A DNA stretch of 10,679 nucleotides from Dehalococcoidia bacterium. GTDB taxonomy: Bacteria; Chloroflexota; Dehalococcoidia; Lucifugimonadales; Australimonadaceae. Location: the NCBI GenBank assembly GCA_021296055.1, contig JAGWBE010000048.1, positions 1 to 10,679 of the forward strand. The letters run 5' to 3'. Each line of letters opens with the position of its first letter. Positions within the stretch are counted from its first letter, which is position 1. The notes beneath the pieces are model-generated. The model was given only the letters and a program-made list of their open reading frames with translations. It did no database searches and had not been told where the DNA came from. Below are positions 1 through 8,196 of this stretch, in pieces. Made by a program: the position numbers and the translations under genes.

Positions 1-778
1 CCGCAACCGCGTAGGCCTCGCCCGGGCGTCCGAGCCCTATCTCGACGAGCTGCTCCTCCGTCATCCGCAGCCCTGCGATTCCGCCCGAGTTGTCGAATAC
101 GCCGCCGCCCTCGGTGCCCGTGACTACTTCGCTCTGGATCTGCAGGTAACGCGCGCCGGAGTTCAGGTCGGTGCGCAGGCCAAGCACTCGCACCTCACGC
201 CTGTCGAGGGGCGCGTTGGCCGCCGCGGGGTAGCCAAGCACGATGACCCCCGAGTCCGTCGGCGGCGCGTCCGCCTCGGCTATGGGTACAGCGTCGAAGT
301 TGCTCTCGCCGCCGATGACCTGATAGAGGGCGATGTCCAGCCCGTCGTCGCGCCCAATCACCCATGCCTGGCCGGGGCGCCCGTTGGCGGTCACGTAGTC
401 GGCGAGCGGCGCGTAGCCCAGGTGCTTGGAAGTGGAGAGGATAAGGCCCTCCGAGTCAATCATCACGCCGCTCCAACGGTTCTCGCCCGACGACAGACGC
501 ACCATGGCCGCCTCGGCGGCGGGCAATATCTGGTTCAGCGTCGGCGTCGGCGTCGGCGTTGGGCTCGGCGTCGGCGTGGGGCTGGGCGTCGGCGTGGGGC
601 TGGGCGTCGGCGTCGGCGTCGGCGCGGGAGTAGGCGTAGGGGTAGGTGTAGGCGTGGGGGTGGCCGACGGCGTCGGAGGCGCGGGGGTAGGCGTGGGCGT
701 CGCCGCGTCGCCACAAGCGGCGAGAAGAAGGGCGACCATCGCGACAAGGGCGACGATGAGTGGCAGAGGGTGGCGCAT
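1..778 (-). CDS. Thr-Pro-linker lipoprotein with degenerate trypsin-like (HtrA-type) domain, 3' end cut by window
   Basis: Read on the minus strand from the ATG at 778, giving 259 residues before the window edge. Residues 1-22 are a lipoprotein signal: a hydrophobic run followed by the lipobox LAAC, with Cys22 as the expected lipidated residue, so the protein should sit on the outer face of the membrane. Residues 27-80 are an almost pure Thr-Pro/Ser-Pro linker. From about residue 81 a trypsin-like fold is recognisable. GVMIDSEGLILSTSKHL (104-120) matches the strand and His segment of HtrA-family proteases (His119), and GLDIAL (146-151) matches the Asp segment (Asp148). The loop that should read GNSGGP or GDSGGP reads GTEGGG (221-226), so Glu223 replaces the nucleophilic Ser. 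By family knowledge this should abolish serine-protease activity; a binding or sensing role is inference. No strong Shine-Dalgarno is visible. It is divergent from prfA. Confidence 0.8.
   Translation of the reverse strand, partial: MRHPLPLIVALVAMVALLLAACGDAATPTPTPAPPTPSATPTPTPTPTPTPAPTPTPTPSPTPTPSPTPTPSPTPTPTPTLNQILPAAEAAMVRLSSGENRWSGVMIDSEGLILSTSKHLGYAPLADYVTANGRPGQAWVIGRDDGLDIALYQVIGGESNFDAVPIAEADAPPTDSGVIVLGYPAAANAPLDRREVRVLGLRTDLNSGARYLQIQSEVVTGTEGGGVFDNSGGIAGLRMTEEQLVEIGLGRPGEAYAVA
539..702. repeat. Degenerate hexamer tandem repeat encoding the Thr-Pro linker
   Basis: Short units such as GGCGTC, GGCGTG and GGGCTG recur with a 6-base period on the plus strand. On the minus strand, in the frame of the lipoprotein, each unit reads Thr-Pro, Ser-Pro or Ala-Pro. 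The 6-base period keeps the reading frame whatever the copy number, so length can vary by slippage without breaking the gene. No unique spacers separate the units. Confidence 0.85.
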
Positions 779-895
779 AGCGAATGTTCGCTCGTCATTG
801 TGCGCGTCGGGGGGGTTGCCTGGCAAGTGCTTTGTCGTGTGCGTTTCGCGCTCAGACCGTTCATTCCCACAGAGAGGGAGAAGCGCAAGGCGCGC

Positions 896-904
896 TGCTA
901 TACT
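896..904 (+). promoter_or_regulatory. Putative extended -10 promoter for prfA-prmC
   Basis: TGCTATACT contains a near-consensus -10 box (TATACT, 899-904) preceded by the TGN extension. I see no convincing -35 box 16-18 bases upstream, which is common for extended -10 promoters. Transcription would begin near 911, about 38 bases before the prfA ATG. It lies in the 170-base spacer between the divergent lipoprotein gene and prfA. This is a motif match only. Confidence 0.45.
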
Positions 905-948
905 GAAACTACGCTCCCGCACAGCGGGCTTGCTTGTGAGGATGCCCT

Positions 949-2016
949 ATGGCCGACCGCCTCGACGCCATCGTCCGGCGCAACGCCGAGATTGAAGAGT
1001 TGCTTGCCCGCCCCGACGTAGTCTCCGATGCGGAGCGCGTGTCGGCGTTGGCCAAGGAACGCGCCGACCTCCAGCCCGTCGTCCTCGTCTACGCCCAAGT
1101 CCAAGACGCCGAGCGCGCCCTGGAGGGCGCCCAGGCGCTGATCGACGACCCCGACCAGGAGGTCGCGGAGATGGCCCAGGCGGAGATGGCCGAGCAGGCC
1201 GACCGCCTCGGCGCGCTGCGCGAGGAGCTCCGCCGCGCCCTGCTCCCGCGCGACCCCAATGACCCCAAGAACGCCATCGTCGAGGTGCGCGCGGGCACGG
1301 GCGGCCAGGAGGCCGCCCTCTTCGCCGCCGACCTCTACCGCATGTACGTCCGCTATGCCCAGCGCGTGGGCTGGCAGCCCGACGTGGTCAGCGCATCGGA
1401 GGCGGAGCAGGGCGGCTTCAAGGAGATCGTCTTCCAGGTCAACGGCGCGGGCGCCTACGGCCTCCTCAAACACGAGAGCGGCGTCCACCGCGTCCAGCGC
1501 GTCCCCGTAACCGAGGCGCAGGGGCGCATCCACACCTCCACCGCCACCGTCGCCGTCCTCCCTGAGGCGGAGGAGGTGGACGTGGAGGTCAAGGAGGGCG
1601 ACCTGCGCGTGGACATCTTCCACTCCGGCGGCGCCGGTGGACAGAACGTGAACAAGGTCGCCACCGCCGTTCGCCTCGTCCACCTGCCCACGGGCATCGT
1701 CGTAACCTGCCAGGACGAGCGCTCCCAACTGAAGAACAAGACGAAGGCCATGACCGTTCTCCGCTCGCGCCTGCTGGAGCAGCAACTGCGCGAGGCGCAG
1801 GAGCAGACCGGCGCGCTCCGCCGTTCCCAGGTCGGCACGGGCGAACGCTCCGAGAAGGTGCGCACCTACAACTTCCCCCAAGACCGCCTCACCGACCACC
1901 GCATCGGCCTCACCCTCCACGGATTGGAGGGCATCCTGGCGGGCAACGTGGACGAGGTGCTGGGCGCATTGGTGGAAGAGGAGCAGCGGCGCATGCTCCA
2001 AGAGGCAGTGGCGTGA
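949..2016 (+). CDS. prfA: Peptide chain release factor 1 (RF1)
   Basis: A 355-residue cytoplasmic protein of normal RF1 length that recognises UAA and UAG stop codons and triggers peptidyl-tRNA hydrolysis. The stop-recognition tripeptide is PVT (186-188) in the context RVPVTEAQGRIHTS; this marks RF1, whereas RF2 carries SPF. The catalytic GGQ lies at 230-232 in HSGGAGGQNVNK; its Gln is the residue methylated by PrmC. The N-terminal helical domain (about 1-100) is followed by the RAGTGGQEAALFA segment (114-125) typical of class I release factors. The ATG at 949 has GAGG (938-941) seven bases upstream. The stop overlaps the prmC GTG by 4 bases (GTGA), so the two are probably translationally coupled, as in many bacteria where RF1 and its modifying enzyme are adjacent. 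Nothing looks damaged. Confidence 0.97.
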   Translation: MADRLDAIVRRNAEIEELLARPDVVSDAERVSALAKERADLQPVVLVYAQVQDAERALEGAQALIDDPDQEVAEMAQAEMAEQADRLGALREELRRALLPRDPNDPKNAIVEVRAGTGGQEAALFAADLYRMYVRYAQRVGWQPDVVSASEAEQGGFKEIVFQVNGAGAYGLLKHESGVHRVQRVPVTEAQGRIHTSTATVAVLPEAEEVDVEVKEGDLRVDIFHSGGAGGQNVNKVATAVRLVHLPTGIVVTCQDERSQLKNKTKAMTVLRSRLLEQQLREAQEQTGALRRSQVGTGERSEKVRTYNFPQDRLTDHRIGLTLHGLEGILAGNVDEVLGALVEEEQRRMLQEAVA

Positions 2017-2885
2017 CCACGTTAGGCGAGCTGCTGCGCTCCACGGAGCGGCGGCTCGCCCAAGCAGGCGTCGAGGAGGCGCGCCTCGAGGCCGAGCTGC
2101 TGCTTATGACGGCGCTGAGCGCCGACCGCGCAACCCTCTACGCAAACCTGCAAGACCCCGCCACGCACGAGCGCGCCGGAGCGCTGGAGGCGCTGATGCT
2201 CCGTCGCGTGAAGCGCGAGCCAACCGCCTACATCACCGGCAAGCGCGAGTTCTACGGGCGCGAGTTCCACGTCGGCCCCGGCGTCTTCATCCCGCGCCCG
2301 GAGACGGAGACGTTGGTGGAGGAGGCGCTGCGCATAGCGGCTACGATAGGCGGGGGCTTGACCATCGCCGACATCGGCTGCGGCAGCGGCGCCATCGGCA
2401 TCACGCTCGTTGCCGAGCTGCCGCGCGCAGTGGCATACGCCATCGACATCGACGCGGCGGCGCTGCAAGCGGCGCGGAAGAATGTCGAGCGTCTGGCCAC
2501 CCCGAATCGCGTGAAGGTGTTGCGGGGCGACCTGCTGGCGCCCCTCCCGGCGCCCGTGGACATCATCGCCGCGAATCCGCCCTACATACCGTCCAAGCAG
2601 ATTCCCGGGCTTCCGCCGGAGGTGAAGTCCTACGAGCCACGCCGGGCGCTGGACGGCGGCCTCGATGGCATGGATCTGCTGCGCCGCTTGCTAACGGACG
2701 CGCCGCGCTATCTGAAGCCGGGGGGCGCGCTACTGGCGGAGATTGACCCGGAGCAGGCGACGGAGGCGCGGGCGCTAGCCCACGCCGCATTCCCCGGCGC
2801 AGCGGTGGACGTAGCGCGCGATCTCGCCGGTCGCGAGCGCGTGCTGACGGTGCGGACGGGCGCGGCCAGCCCTGCCTCCGGGTAG
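2013..2885 (+). CDS. prmC: Release factor glutamine N5-methyltransferase
   Basis: A 290-residue SAM-dependent methyltransferase that modifies the Gln of the GGQ motif in release factors. An N-terminal helical substrate-binding domain (about 1-85) contains TAYITGKREFYG (71-82), and IPRPETE (93-99) precedes the Rossmann-like domain. Motif I is DIGCGSGAIGI (120-130), which binds SAM. The catalytic NPPY tetrapeptide lies at 188-191, the signature of amino-group methyltransferases acting on Gln or Asn. The GTG start at 2013 sits inside the prfA stop region (4-base overlap), and downstream of it the reading frame shows family similarity throughout. The gene ends 47 bases before a strong terminator. 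The short tail after residue 280 (TGAASPASG) looks like unconserved extension. Identification is secure from the NPPY motif and the prfA linkage. Confidence 0.95.
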   Translation: MTTLGELLRSTERRLAQAGVEEARLEAELLLMTALSADRATLYANLQDPATHERAGALEALMLRRVKREPTAYITGKREFYGREFHVGPGVFIPRPETETLVEEALRIAATIGGGLTIADIGCGSGAIGITLVAELPRAVAYAIDIDAAALQAARKNVERLATPNRVKVLRGDLLAPLPAPVDIIAANPPYIPSKQIPGLPPEVKSYEPRRALDGGLDGMDLLRRLLTDAPRYLKPGGALLAEIDPEQATEARALAHAAFPGAAVDVARDLAGRERVLTVRTGAASPASG

Positions 2886-2932
2886 CGCCGTCCTACAGAT
2901 CTATCCGCGAATAGGGCAGGCGGCGCAACGCG

Positions 2933-2972
2933 AGAGCGGCCCCGGCCACGTTCGGCCGGGGCCGCTCTTTTT
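2933..2972 (+). terminator. Intrinsic terminator of prfA-prmC
   Basis: A perfect 15-base stem (2933-2947 with 2954-2968) of very high GC closes a 6-base loop, ACGTTC. TTTTT at 2968-2972 follows on the plus strand, so it terminates transcription from prmC. On the minus strand no T run follows the stem, so it is a poorer terminator for the convergent groL. An outer pair of complementary 8-mers, CGCAACGC (2924-2931) and GCGTTGCG (2977-2984), flanks it. Confidence 0.9.
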
Positions 2973-2997
2973 CGCGGCGTTGCGTTGACCGCGCGCC

Positions 2998-4620
<1,623 letters not shown>

Positions 4621-4635
4621 GCGCTCTTCTTCTCC

Positions 4636-4929
4636 TTAGCTGACCTTGGCCAGCACGTCGCGCTCGGACAGGATGAGGTAGTCCTCCCCGTCCTCGCTGA
4701 ACTCCGTGCCGGCGAACTTGGAATAGACGACCGTGTCGCCCGCCTTCACGTCCATCTCGAGTCTCCGGCCCTCGTCAGTGATACGCCCGGGGCCGACCGC
4801 GATCACGGTCCCCTCCTGCGGGCGCTCCTTCGCGCTGTCCGGAATCACGAGTCCGCTTCTCGTCTGCGCCTCCTGCTCCACCGCCTGGACGACGATGCGG
4901 TCGCCCAGCGGCGACAGTGTTCGTGCCAC
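4636..4929 (-). CDS. groS: 10 kDa co-chaperonin GroES
   Basis: A 97-residue protein that caps the GroEL ring. The sequence begins ARTLSPLGDRIVVQ after the initiator. It holds the mobile loop and following strand, EAQTRSGLVIPDSAKE, and the conserved run EGTVIAVGPG, and ends in YLILSERDVLAKV, as in the family. I chose the GTG at 4929 because AGGAGG (4935-4940) lies five bases upstream and the resulting length is typical. The open frame extends upstream to 5025, but that would put 32 unrelated residues in front and start inside the promoter. About 88 bases of leader separate the expected transcription start from this GTG. groL follows after 15 bases. Confidence 0.96.
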   Translation of the reverse strand: MARTLSPLGDRIVVQAVEQEAQTRSGLVIPDSAKERPQEGTVIAVGPGRITDEGRRLEMDVKAGDTVVYSKFAGTEFSEDGEDYLILSERDVLAKVS

Positions 4930-4990
4930 GCTTGCCTCCTTCTTCCTCCAGACGCCCTTGCGGCGCGCTGGCAAACGAATAGGTAGTCTG

Positions 4991-5017
4991 TTAGCACTCG
5001 CACGCGCCGAGTGCCAA
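4991..5017 (-). promoter_or_regulatory. CIRCE operator (HrcA binding site) for groES-groL
   Basis: TTAGCACTC (4991-4999), a 9-base spacer, then GAGTGCCAA (5009-5017). This matches the CIRCE consensus TTAGCACTC-N9-GAGTGCTAA at 17 of 18 arm positions; the one difference is T to C in the right arm. CIRCE is bound by the HrcA repressor, which needs GroEL for activity, giving feedback control of heat-shock chaperonins. It starts a few bases downstream of the -10 box, over the predicted transcription start, a position suited to blocking initiation. hrcA is not in this window. Confidence 0.95.
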
Positions 5018-5024
5018 CTGCGCA

Positions 5025-5053
5025 ATCGTATGAGCCATCGCCGCGCCTGTCAA
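5025..5053 (-). promoter_or_regulatory. Sigma70-type promoter of groES-groL
   Basis: On the minus strand TTGACA (plus 5048-5053) is a perfect -35 box. It is followed by a 17-base spacer and TACGAT (plus 5025-5030), a good -10 box. Transcription should start near 5018, directly at the edge of the CIRCE operator. The box match, spacing and operator position agree with each other. This is the housekeeping-sigma plus HrcA arrangement rather than a sigma32-type promoter. Confidence 0.85.
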
Positions 5054-5145
5054 GCAACCCCCGTCATGCGCCCCCGGTTGCGCGAAGGCGCCCTCTGGCG
5101 CGAACATCAAGCCGCAGCTACCCCTACAGGCCTGATAGTCAATCC

Positions 5146-5877
5146 GTGCCGCCATCCGCGAACGACGACCCACTCGGCGCAGCCGTCCTCCCGCTGCGCG
5201 GTTCGCGCCGCTCGTGCGCCCTCACGCCCGACCAGGCCGCCGCCTTCGCCCAAGAGCTGCAGGAACTCGACGCCGACCCTCGCGTCCGCGCCATCATCAT
5301 CGAGTTGACGGGGATGAGCCCCGCCGGCCCCTTCGTCCCCAGCGACCCCCGCGCCGCGCCCGCCCGCGCCATCGCCGCGACCACCACGCCCACCATCGCC
5401 GCGATAACGCGCGACTGCTTCGACCAGCGCCTCGAGGCCGCCCTGGCCTGCGACGTGCGCCTGGCCGATTCGAAGGCGCGCTTCGCCATGCGCTACATCC
5501 CCAACGGCTATCTGCCGTCCGACGGCGGCACGCAGCGCCTCGCGCGCCTCGCCGGGAGGGGCGGCGCGCTCTACATGCTGCTCACCGGGCGCATCGTCGG
5601 CGCCGAGAACGCGCGCCGCCTGGGCGTCGTGGACAGGGTCATTGACCGCGCCAGGTTCGACGCCACCGTCCAGTCAGCGGCCCGCGACATCATCGAGAAC
5701 GCCCCTATCGCCACTCTGTACGTTAAAGAGGCCGTGCACGCGGGCGCCGACCTCACCCTCGCCCAGGGCCTCGCCCTCGAACACGACCTCAGCGTCATGC
5801 TCCAGTCCACCCGCGACCGCGCCGAGGGGCTGCGCGCCTTCGCCGAAGGGCGAGCGCCGGAGTTCGAGGGCGAATGA
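5146..5877 (+). CDS. Divergent enoyl-CoA hydratase/isomerase (crotonase) family protein, active site altered
   Basis: A 243-residue protein of the crotonase fold. LDADPRVRAIIIELTG (41-56) matches the first core strand region, EAALACDVRLA (97-107) the central helix, and GGTQRLARLAGRGGALYMLLTGR (127-149) the family C-terminal core. The first oxyanion-hole segment (normally AGADL) is replaced by SPAGPFVPS (58-66), with the connecting loop shortened. The second (normally GGGLELA) reads DQRLEAA (93-99). One of the two catalytic Glu positions is kept (Glu97); the other, 20 residues on, is Tyr117. Classical hydratase activity is therefore unlikely, and a structural partner or changed chemistry is inference. 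The GTG at 5146 is chosen because residues upstream resemble nothing and run into the groES operator; no clear Shine-Dalgarno is visible. The stop overlaps the next gene as ATGA. Confidence 0.75.
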   Translation: MPPSANDDPLGAAVLPLRGSRRSCALTPDQAAAFAQELQELDADPRVRAIIIELTGMSPAGPFVPSDPRAAPARAIAATTTPTIAAITRDCFDQRLEAALACDVRLADSKARFAMRYIPNGYLPSDGGTQRLARLAGRGGALYMLLTGRIVGAENARRLGVVDRVIDRARFDATVQSAARDIIENAPIATLYVKEAVHAGADLTLAQGLALEHDLSVMLQSTRDRAEGLRAFAEGRAPEFEGE

Positions 5878-6589
5878 GCGCCTTCGAGACCATCCGCTAC
5901 GACGTGCAGGAGGGCGCCGCGCGCGTAACCCTGAACCGCCCCGCCGTTCGCAACGTCGTCAACGTCCGCATGCGCGACGAACTCTACGAAGCGTTCACCG
6001 CCGTCCGCGACGACCCCGGCGTGCGGGGGGCGCTCGTGGACGGCGCGCACGTGACCTATGGGGCCTGATTGGCTCGCTCGACAAACCTCTGGTGGCCGCC
6101 CGCGCCATACGCCGCGAACGTGACCTATGGGGCCTGATTGCCTCGCTCGACAAACCTCTGGTGGCCGCCGTCCACGGCTACTGCTTCGGCTCCGGCCTCG
6201 AGCTCGCATGCCTCTGCGACCTGCGCGTCGCTGCCGACGACGCGGTATTCGCCATGCCCGAAACCTCGCTCGGCCTCATGCCCGCCGCCGGAGGCACGCA
6301 GCTCCTCCCCCGCCTCGCCGGGCGCGGCAGAGCGTTGGAGCTGCTCCTCTCCGGCAGGCGCTTCGACGCGCGCGAGGCTTTGGACTACAAGATCGTCTCC
6401 ATGGTCGCGCCCCGCGCGGCGCTGCCGAAGGAGGCGTGGGCGCTACTGCGCGCCGTCCTCGCCGCGCCCCAAACGGCACTCACTGCCGCCAAGCGCGCCG
6501 TAATCGAGGGGGAAGATCTGCCGCTCGCCCACGCCCTCGTTTTGGAGGCGCAGCTGGGCGCGGCGGCGCGGGGAACCCGGCATGCATAG
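5874..6589 (+). pseudogene. Enoyl-CoA hydratase/isomerase (crotonase), broken by frameshift, deletion and duplication
   Basis: The gene begins with ATG 5874 overlapping the previous stop. Residues 1-58 are a normal crotonase start (VTLNRPAVRNVVN at 18-30, RGALVDGA at 51-58). The frame then reaches a stop at 6066-6068. The rest of the protein continues in another frame from about 6050 to 6589: SLDKPLVAAVHGYCFGSGLELACLCDLRVA, FAMPETSLGLMPAAGGTQLLPRLAG and LLLSGRRFDAREAL. There the second oxyanion Gly segment (GSG), the Glu of LELA and the Glu of MPET are all retained, so the ancestor was a conventional hydratase or isomerase. The segment expected between them, holding the AGADL oxyanion motif, is missing, and a 52-base near-perfect copy of downstream sequence sits in its place. 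As it stands no functional enzyme would be made. An assembly error is a real alternative. It ends 8 bases inside the next gene. Confidence 0.8.
6040..6169 (+). repeat. Direct repeat pair inside the broken crotonase
   Basis: Positions 6049-6100 and 6118-6169 are identical at 51 of 52 bases (difference at 6072 versus 6141). With the upstream flank the match extends to 6040-6100 versus 6109-6169 with three differences. The offset is 69 bases, and 17 of those bases (6101-6117) lie between the 52-base cores. The second copy is the one in correct protein context, since it flows into LVAAVHG; the first copy follows VDGA where the AGADL segment should be and precedes the frame change. Confidence 0.92.
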
Positions 6590-8135
6590 CCTCGACCTGT
6601 TGACCATCGCCGCCGCCGTCGTTCCCGACCGCGACGCCGCCCGCTTCGACGGCTCCGCCCTCGCCTACGCGCAGCTGGCCGACCGCGCCAACCGCCTCGC
6701 CAACGCGCTCGCCGACCTCGGCGTCGGCCACGGCGACCGTGTCGCCGTCGTCGATGTGAACAGCCCGCGCCATCTCGAGGTCTACTTCGCCGCCGCACGC
6801 CTCGACGCGGTCTACGCGCCCCTCAACTTCCGCGGCAGGGGGCGCGAACTCGCCTACCCGCTCAGCGTGGCCGCGCCCAAGGTGGTCTTCGCCGGAGCGC
6901 GCTACGCCGTCGGCATCGACGCGCTCGACGCGCCGCACGGCCTCGTCGCCCGCGTGGCGCTTGATGGCGCGGCTCCCGACGGCTGGCTCGCCTACGAGGA
7001 GCTCCTGGCCCATGGGGGCACCGAGGAGACGCGCTTTCCTGAGGGCGACCCGGGCGAAACGGCGGCGCTCCTCTTCACCGCAGGCACCACTGGAACGCCC
7101 AAGGCGGCGCCCATCAGCCATGCCGCATTCACGTCGTTCATGCTCGCCAACGTGGAGCCCGCCGATCCCGACTCGGAGGAGCGCGCGATTGTGTCGCTGC
7201 CCCTCTACCACGTCGCCGGACTCCAGAGCGCCCTCGCCTCCGTCTACGGCGGGCGCACGCTCGTCGTCCAACGCCAGTTCGACGCCGCCGAGTGGCTCGA
7301 ACTCGCCGAGCGCGAGCGCGTCCAACGCGCCCTCCTTGTCCCGACGATGCTCAAGCAGGCGCTCGACCACCACGACTTCCCCCGGCGCGACCTCTCCGCC
7401 CTCAGCGTCCTCACCTACGGCGGCGCGCCTATGCCCGCCTCCCTCATCGAGCGCGCCATCGCCGCGCTGCCCCACGTGCGCTTCATCAACGCCTTCGGCC
7501 AGACCGAGACGGCATCCACCATCACCATGATTCCCCCCGAAGACCACGTGCTGGAGGGGCCGCCGGAGGTGGTCGCCTTGCGGCGCCGCCGACTCCGCAG
7601 CATCGGCCGCCCTCTCCCCGACGTTGAGGTGGCGGTGCTGGACGAGCAAGGCGCCCCGCTGCCCCCCGGCGCCACCGGCGAGATCGCCGCCCGCGGCGAC
7701 CGCGTAACGCGCGGCTACCTCGGCGAGGCGGACGGCGAGCGCCTGCTCCCCGGCGGCTGGCTTCCCACCGGCGACCTAGGCCGCATGGACGAGGACGGCT
7801 ACGTCTACCTCGAGGGCAGAGCCAAGGACTTCATCAAGCGCGGCGGCGAGATGGTCTCCCCCGAGGAAGTGGAGAACGTGCTCCTGTCCCATTCGGGCGT
7901 TGACGAATGCGCCGTCGTCGGCCTCCCCGACGACACGTGGGGCGAATGCGTCGCCGCCGTCATCGTCCCCAAACCCGGCCAAGCGCCCGCTAAGGCCGAA
8001 CTCCTCGCGCTAGCGGAGCGCGAGCTCGCCCGCTTCAAGCGCCCCAAACACCTCTTCTTCGCCGACGAACTTCCCCGCAACGACCTAGGCAAGGTGCTCA
8101 AGCGCGAACTGCGCGAGCGGCTGGGGAGAGAGTAG
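6582..8135 (+). CDS. AMP-forming acyl-CoA synthetase (ANL superfamily)
   Basis: A 517-residue adenylate-forming enzyme that should activate a carboxylic acid with ATP and then transfer it to CoA. Core motifs appear in order. The phosphate loop is FTAGTTGTPKA (165-175). LPLYHVAG (206-213) precedes the acyl-pocket region. FGQTET (305-310) contacts adenylate, TGDLG (396-400) contacts ribose, and the hinge to the mobile C-terminal domain is GRAKDFIKRGGEMVSPEEVE (412-431). The catalytic Lys504 lies in PRNDLGKVLKREL (498-510). All expected residues are present, so it should be active. The substrate cannot be read from the motifs; a fatty or aromatic acid is plausible given the adjoining crotonases. 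The ATG overlaps the upstream stop by 8 bases, so it is probably coupled to the crotonase pair. A GGGGA lies about 9 bases upstream. Confidence 0.93.
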   Translation: MHSLDLLTIAAAVVPDRDAARFDGSALAYAQLADRANRLANALADLGVGHGDRVAVVDVNSPRHLEVYFAAARLDAVYAPLNFRGRGRELAYPLSVAAPKVVFAGARYAVGIDALDAPHGLVARVALDGAAPDGWLAYEELLAHGGTEETRFPEGDPGETAALLFTAGTTGTPKAAPISHAAFTSFMLANVEPADPDSEERAIVSLPLYHVAGLQSALASVYGGRTLVVQRQFDAAEWLELAERERVQRALLVPTMLKQALDHHDFPRRDLSALSVLTYGGAPMPASLIERAIAALPHVRFINAFGQTETASTITMIPPEDHVLEGPPEVVALRRRRLRSIGRPLPDVEVAVLDEQGAPLPPGATGEIAARGDRVTRGYLGEADGERLLPGGWLPTGDLGRMDEDGYVYLEGRAKDFIKRGGEMVSPEEVENVLLSHSGVDECAVVGLPDDTWGECVAAVIVPKPGQAPAKAELLALAERELARFKRPKHLFFADELPRNDLGKVLKRELRERLGRE

Positions 8136-8196
8136 CAAGAACGGTCGTGCTAGTAGTGTAAAGCCAAGCAAGCGCCCGGGGAGCAAGGAGCAGACA

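Noticed and set aside
539..702. Possible CRISPR array
   Set aside because: The repetition is a continuous 6-base period coding for Thr-Pro, without unique spacers or repeats of 20 or more bases.
898..2001. Minus-strand open frame of 367 codons opposite prfA
   Set aside because: It lies fully over prfA, which is identified by PVT and GGQ motifs, and its translation is composition-biased and unrelated to any family I know.
4930..5025. Longer N-terminus for GroES, starting at 5025
   Set aside because: It would start in the -10 box and CIRCE region; the GTG at 4929 has a strong AGGAGG and gives the normal length.
5011..5145. Longer N-terminus for the first crotonase, starting at GTG 5011
   Set aside because: It would begin within the CIRCE operator and add 45 residues with no crotonase similarity.
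6480..7649. Minus-strand open frame of 389 codons opposite the acyl-CoA synthetase
   Set aside because: The plus-strand gene has every adenylation motif; the opposite frame has none.
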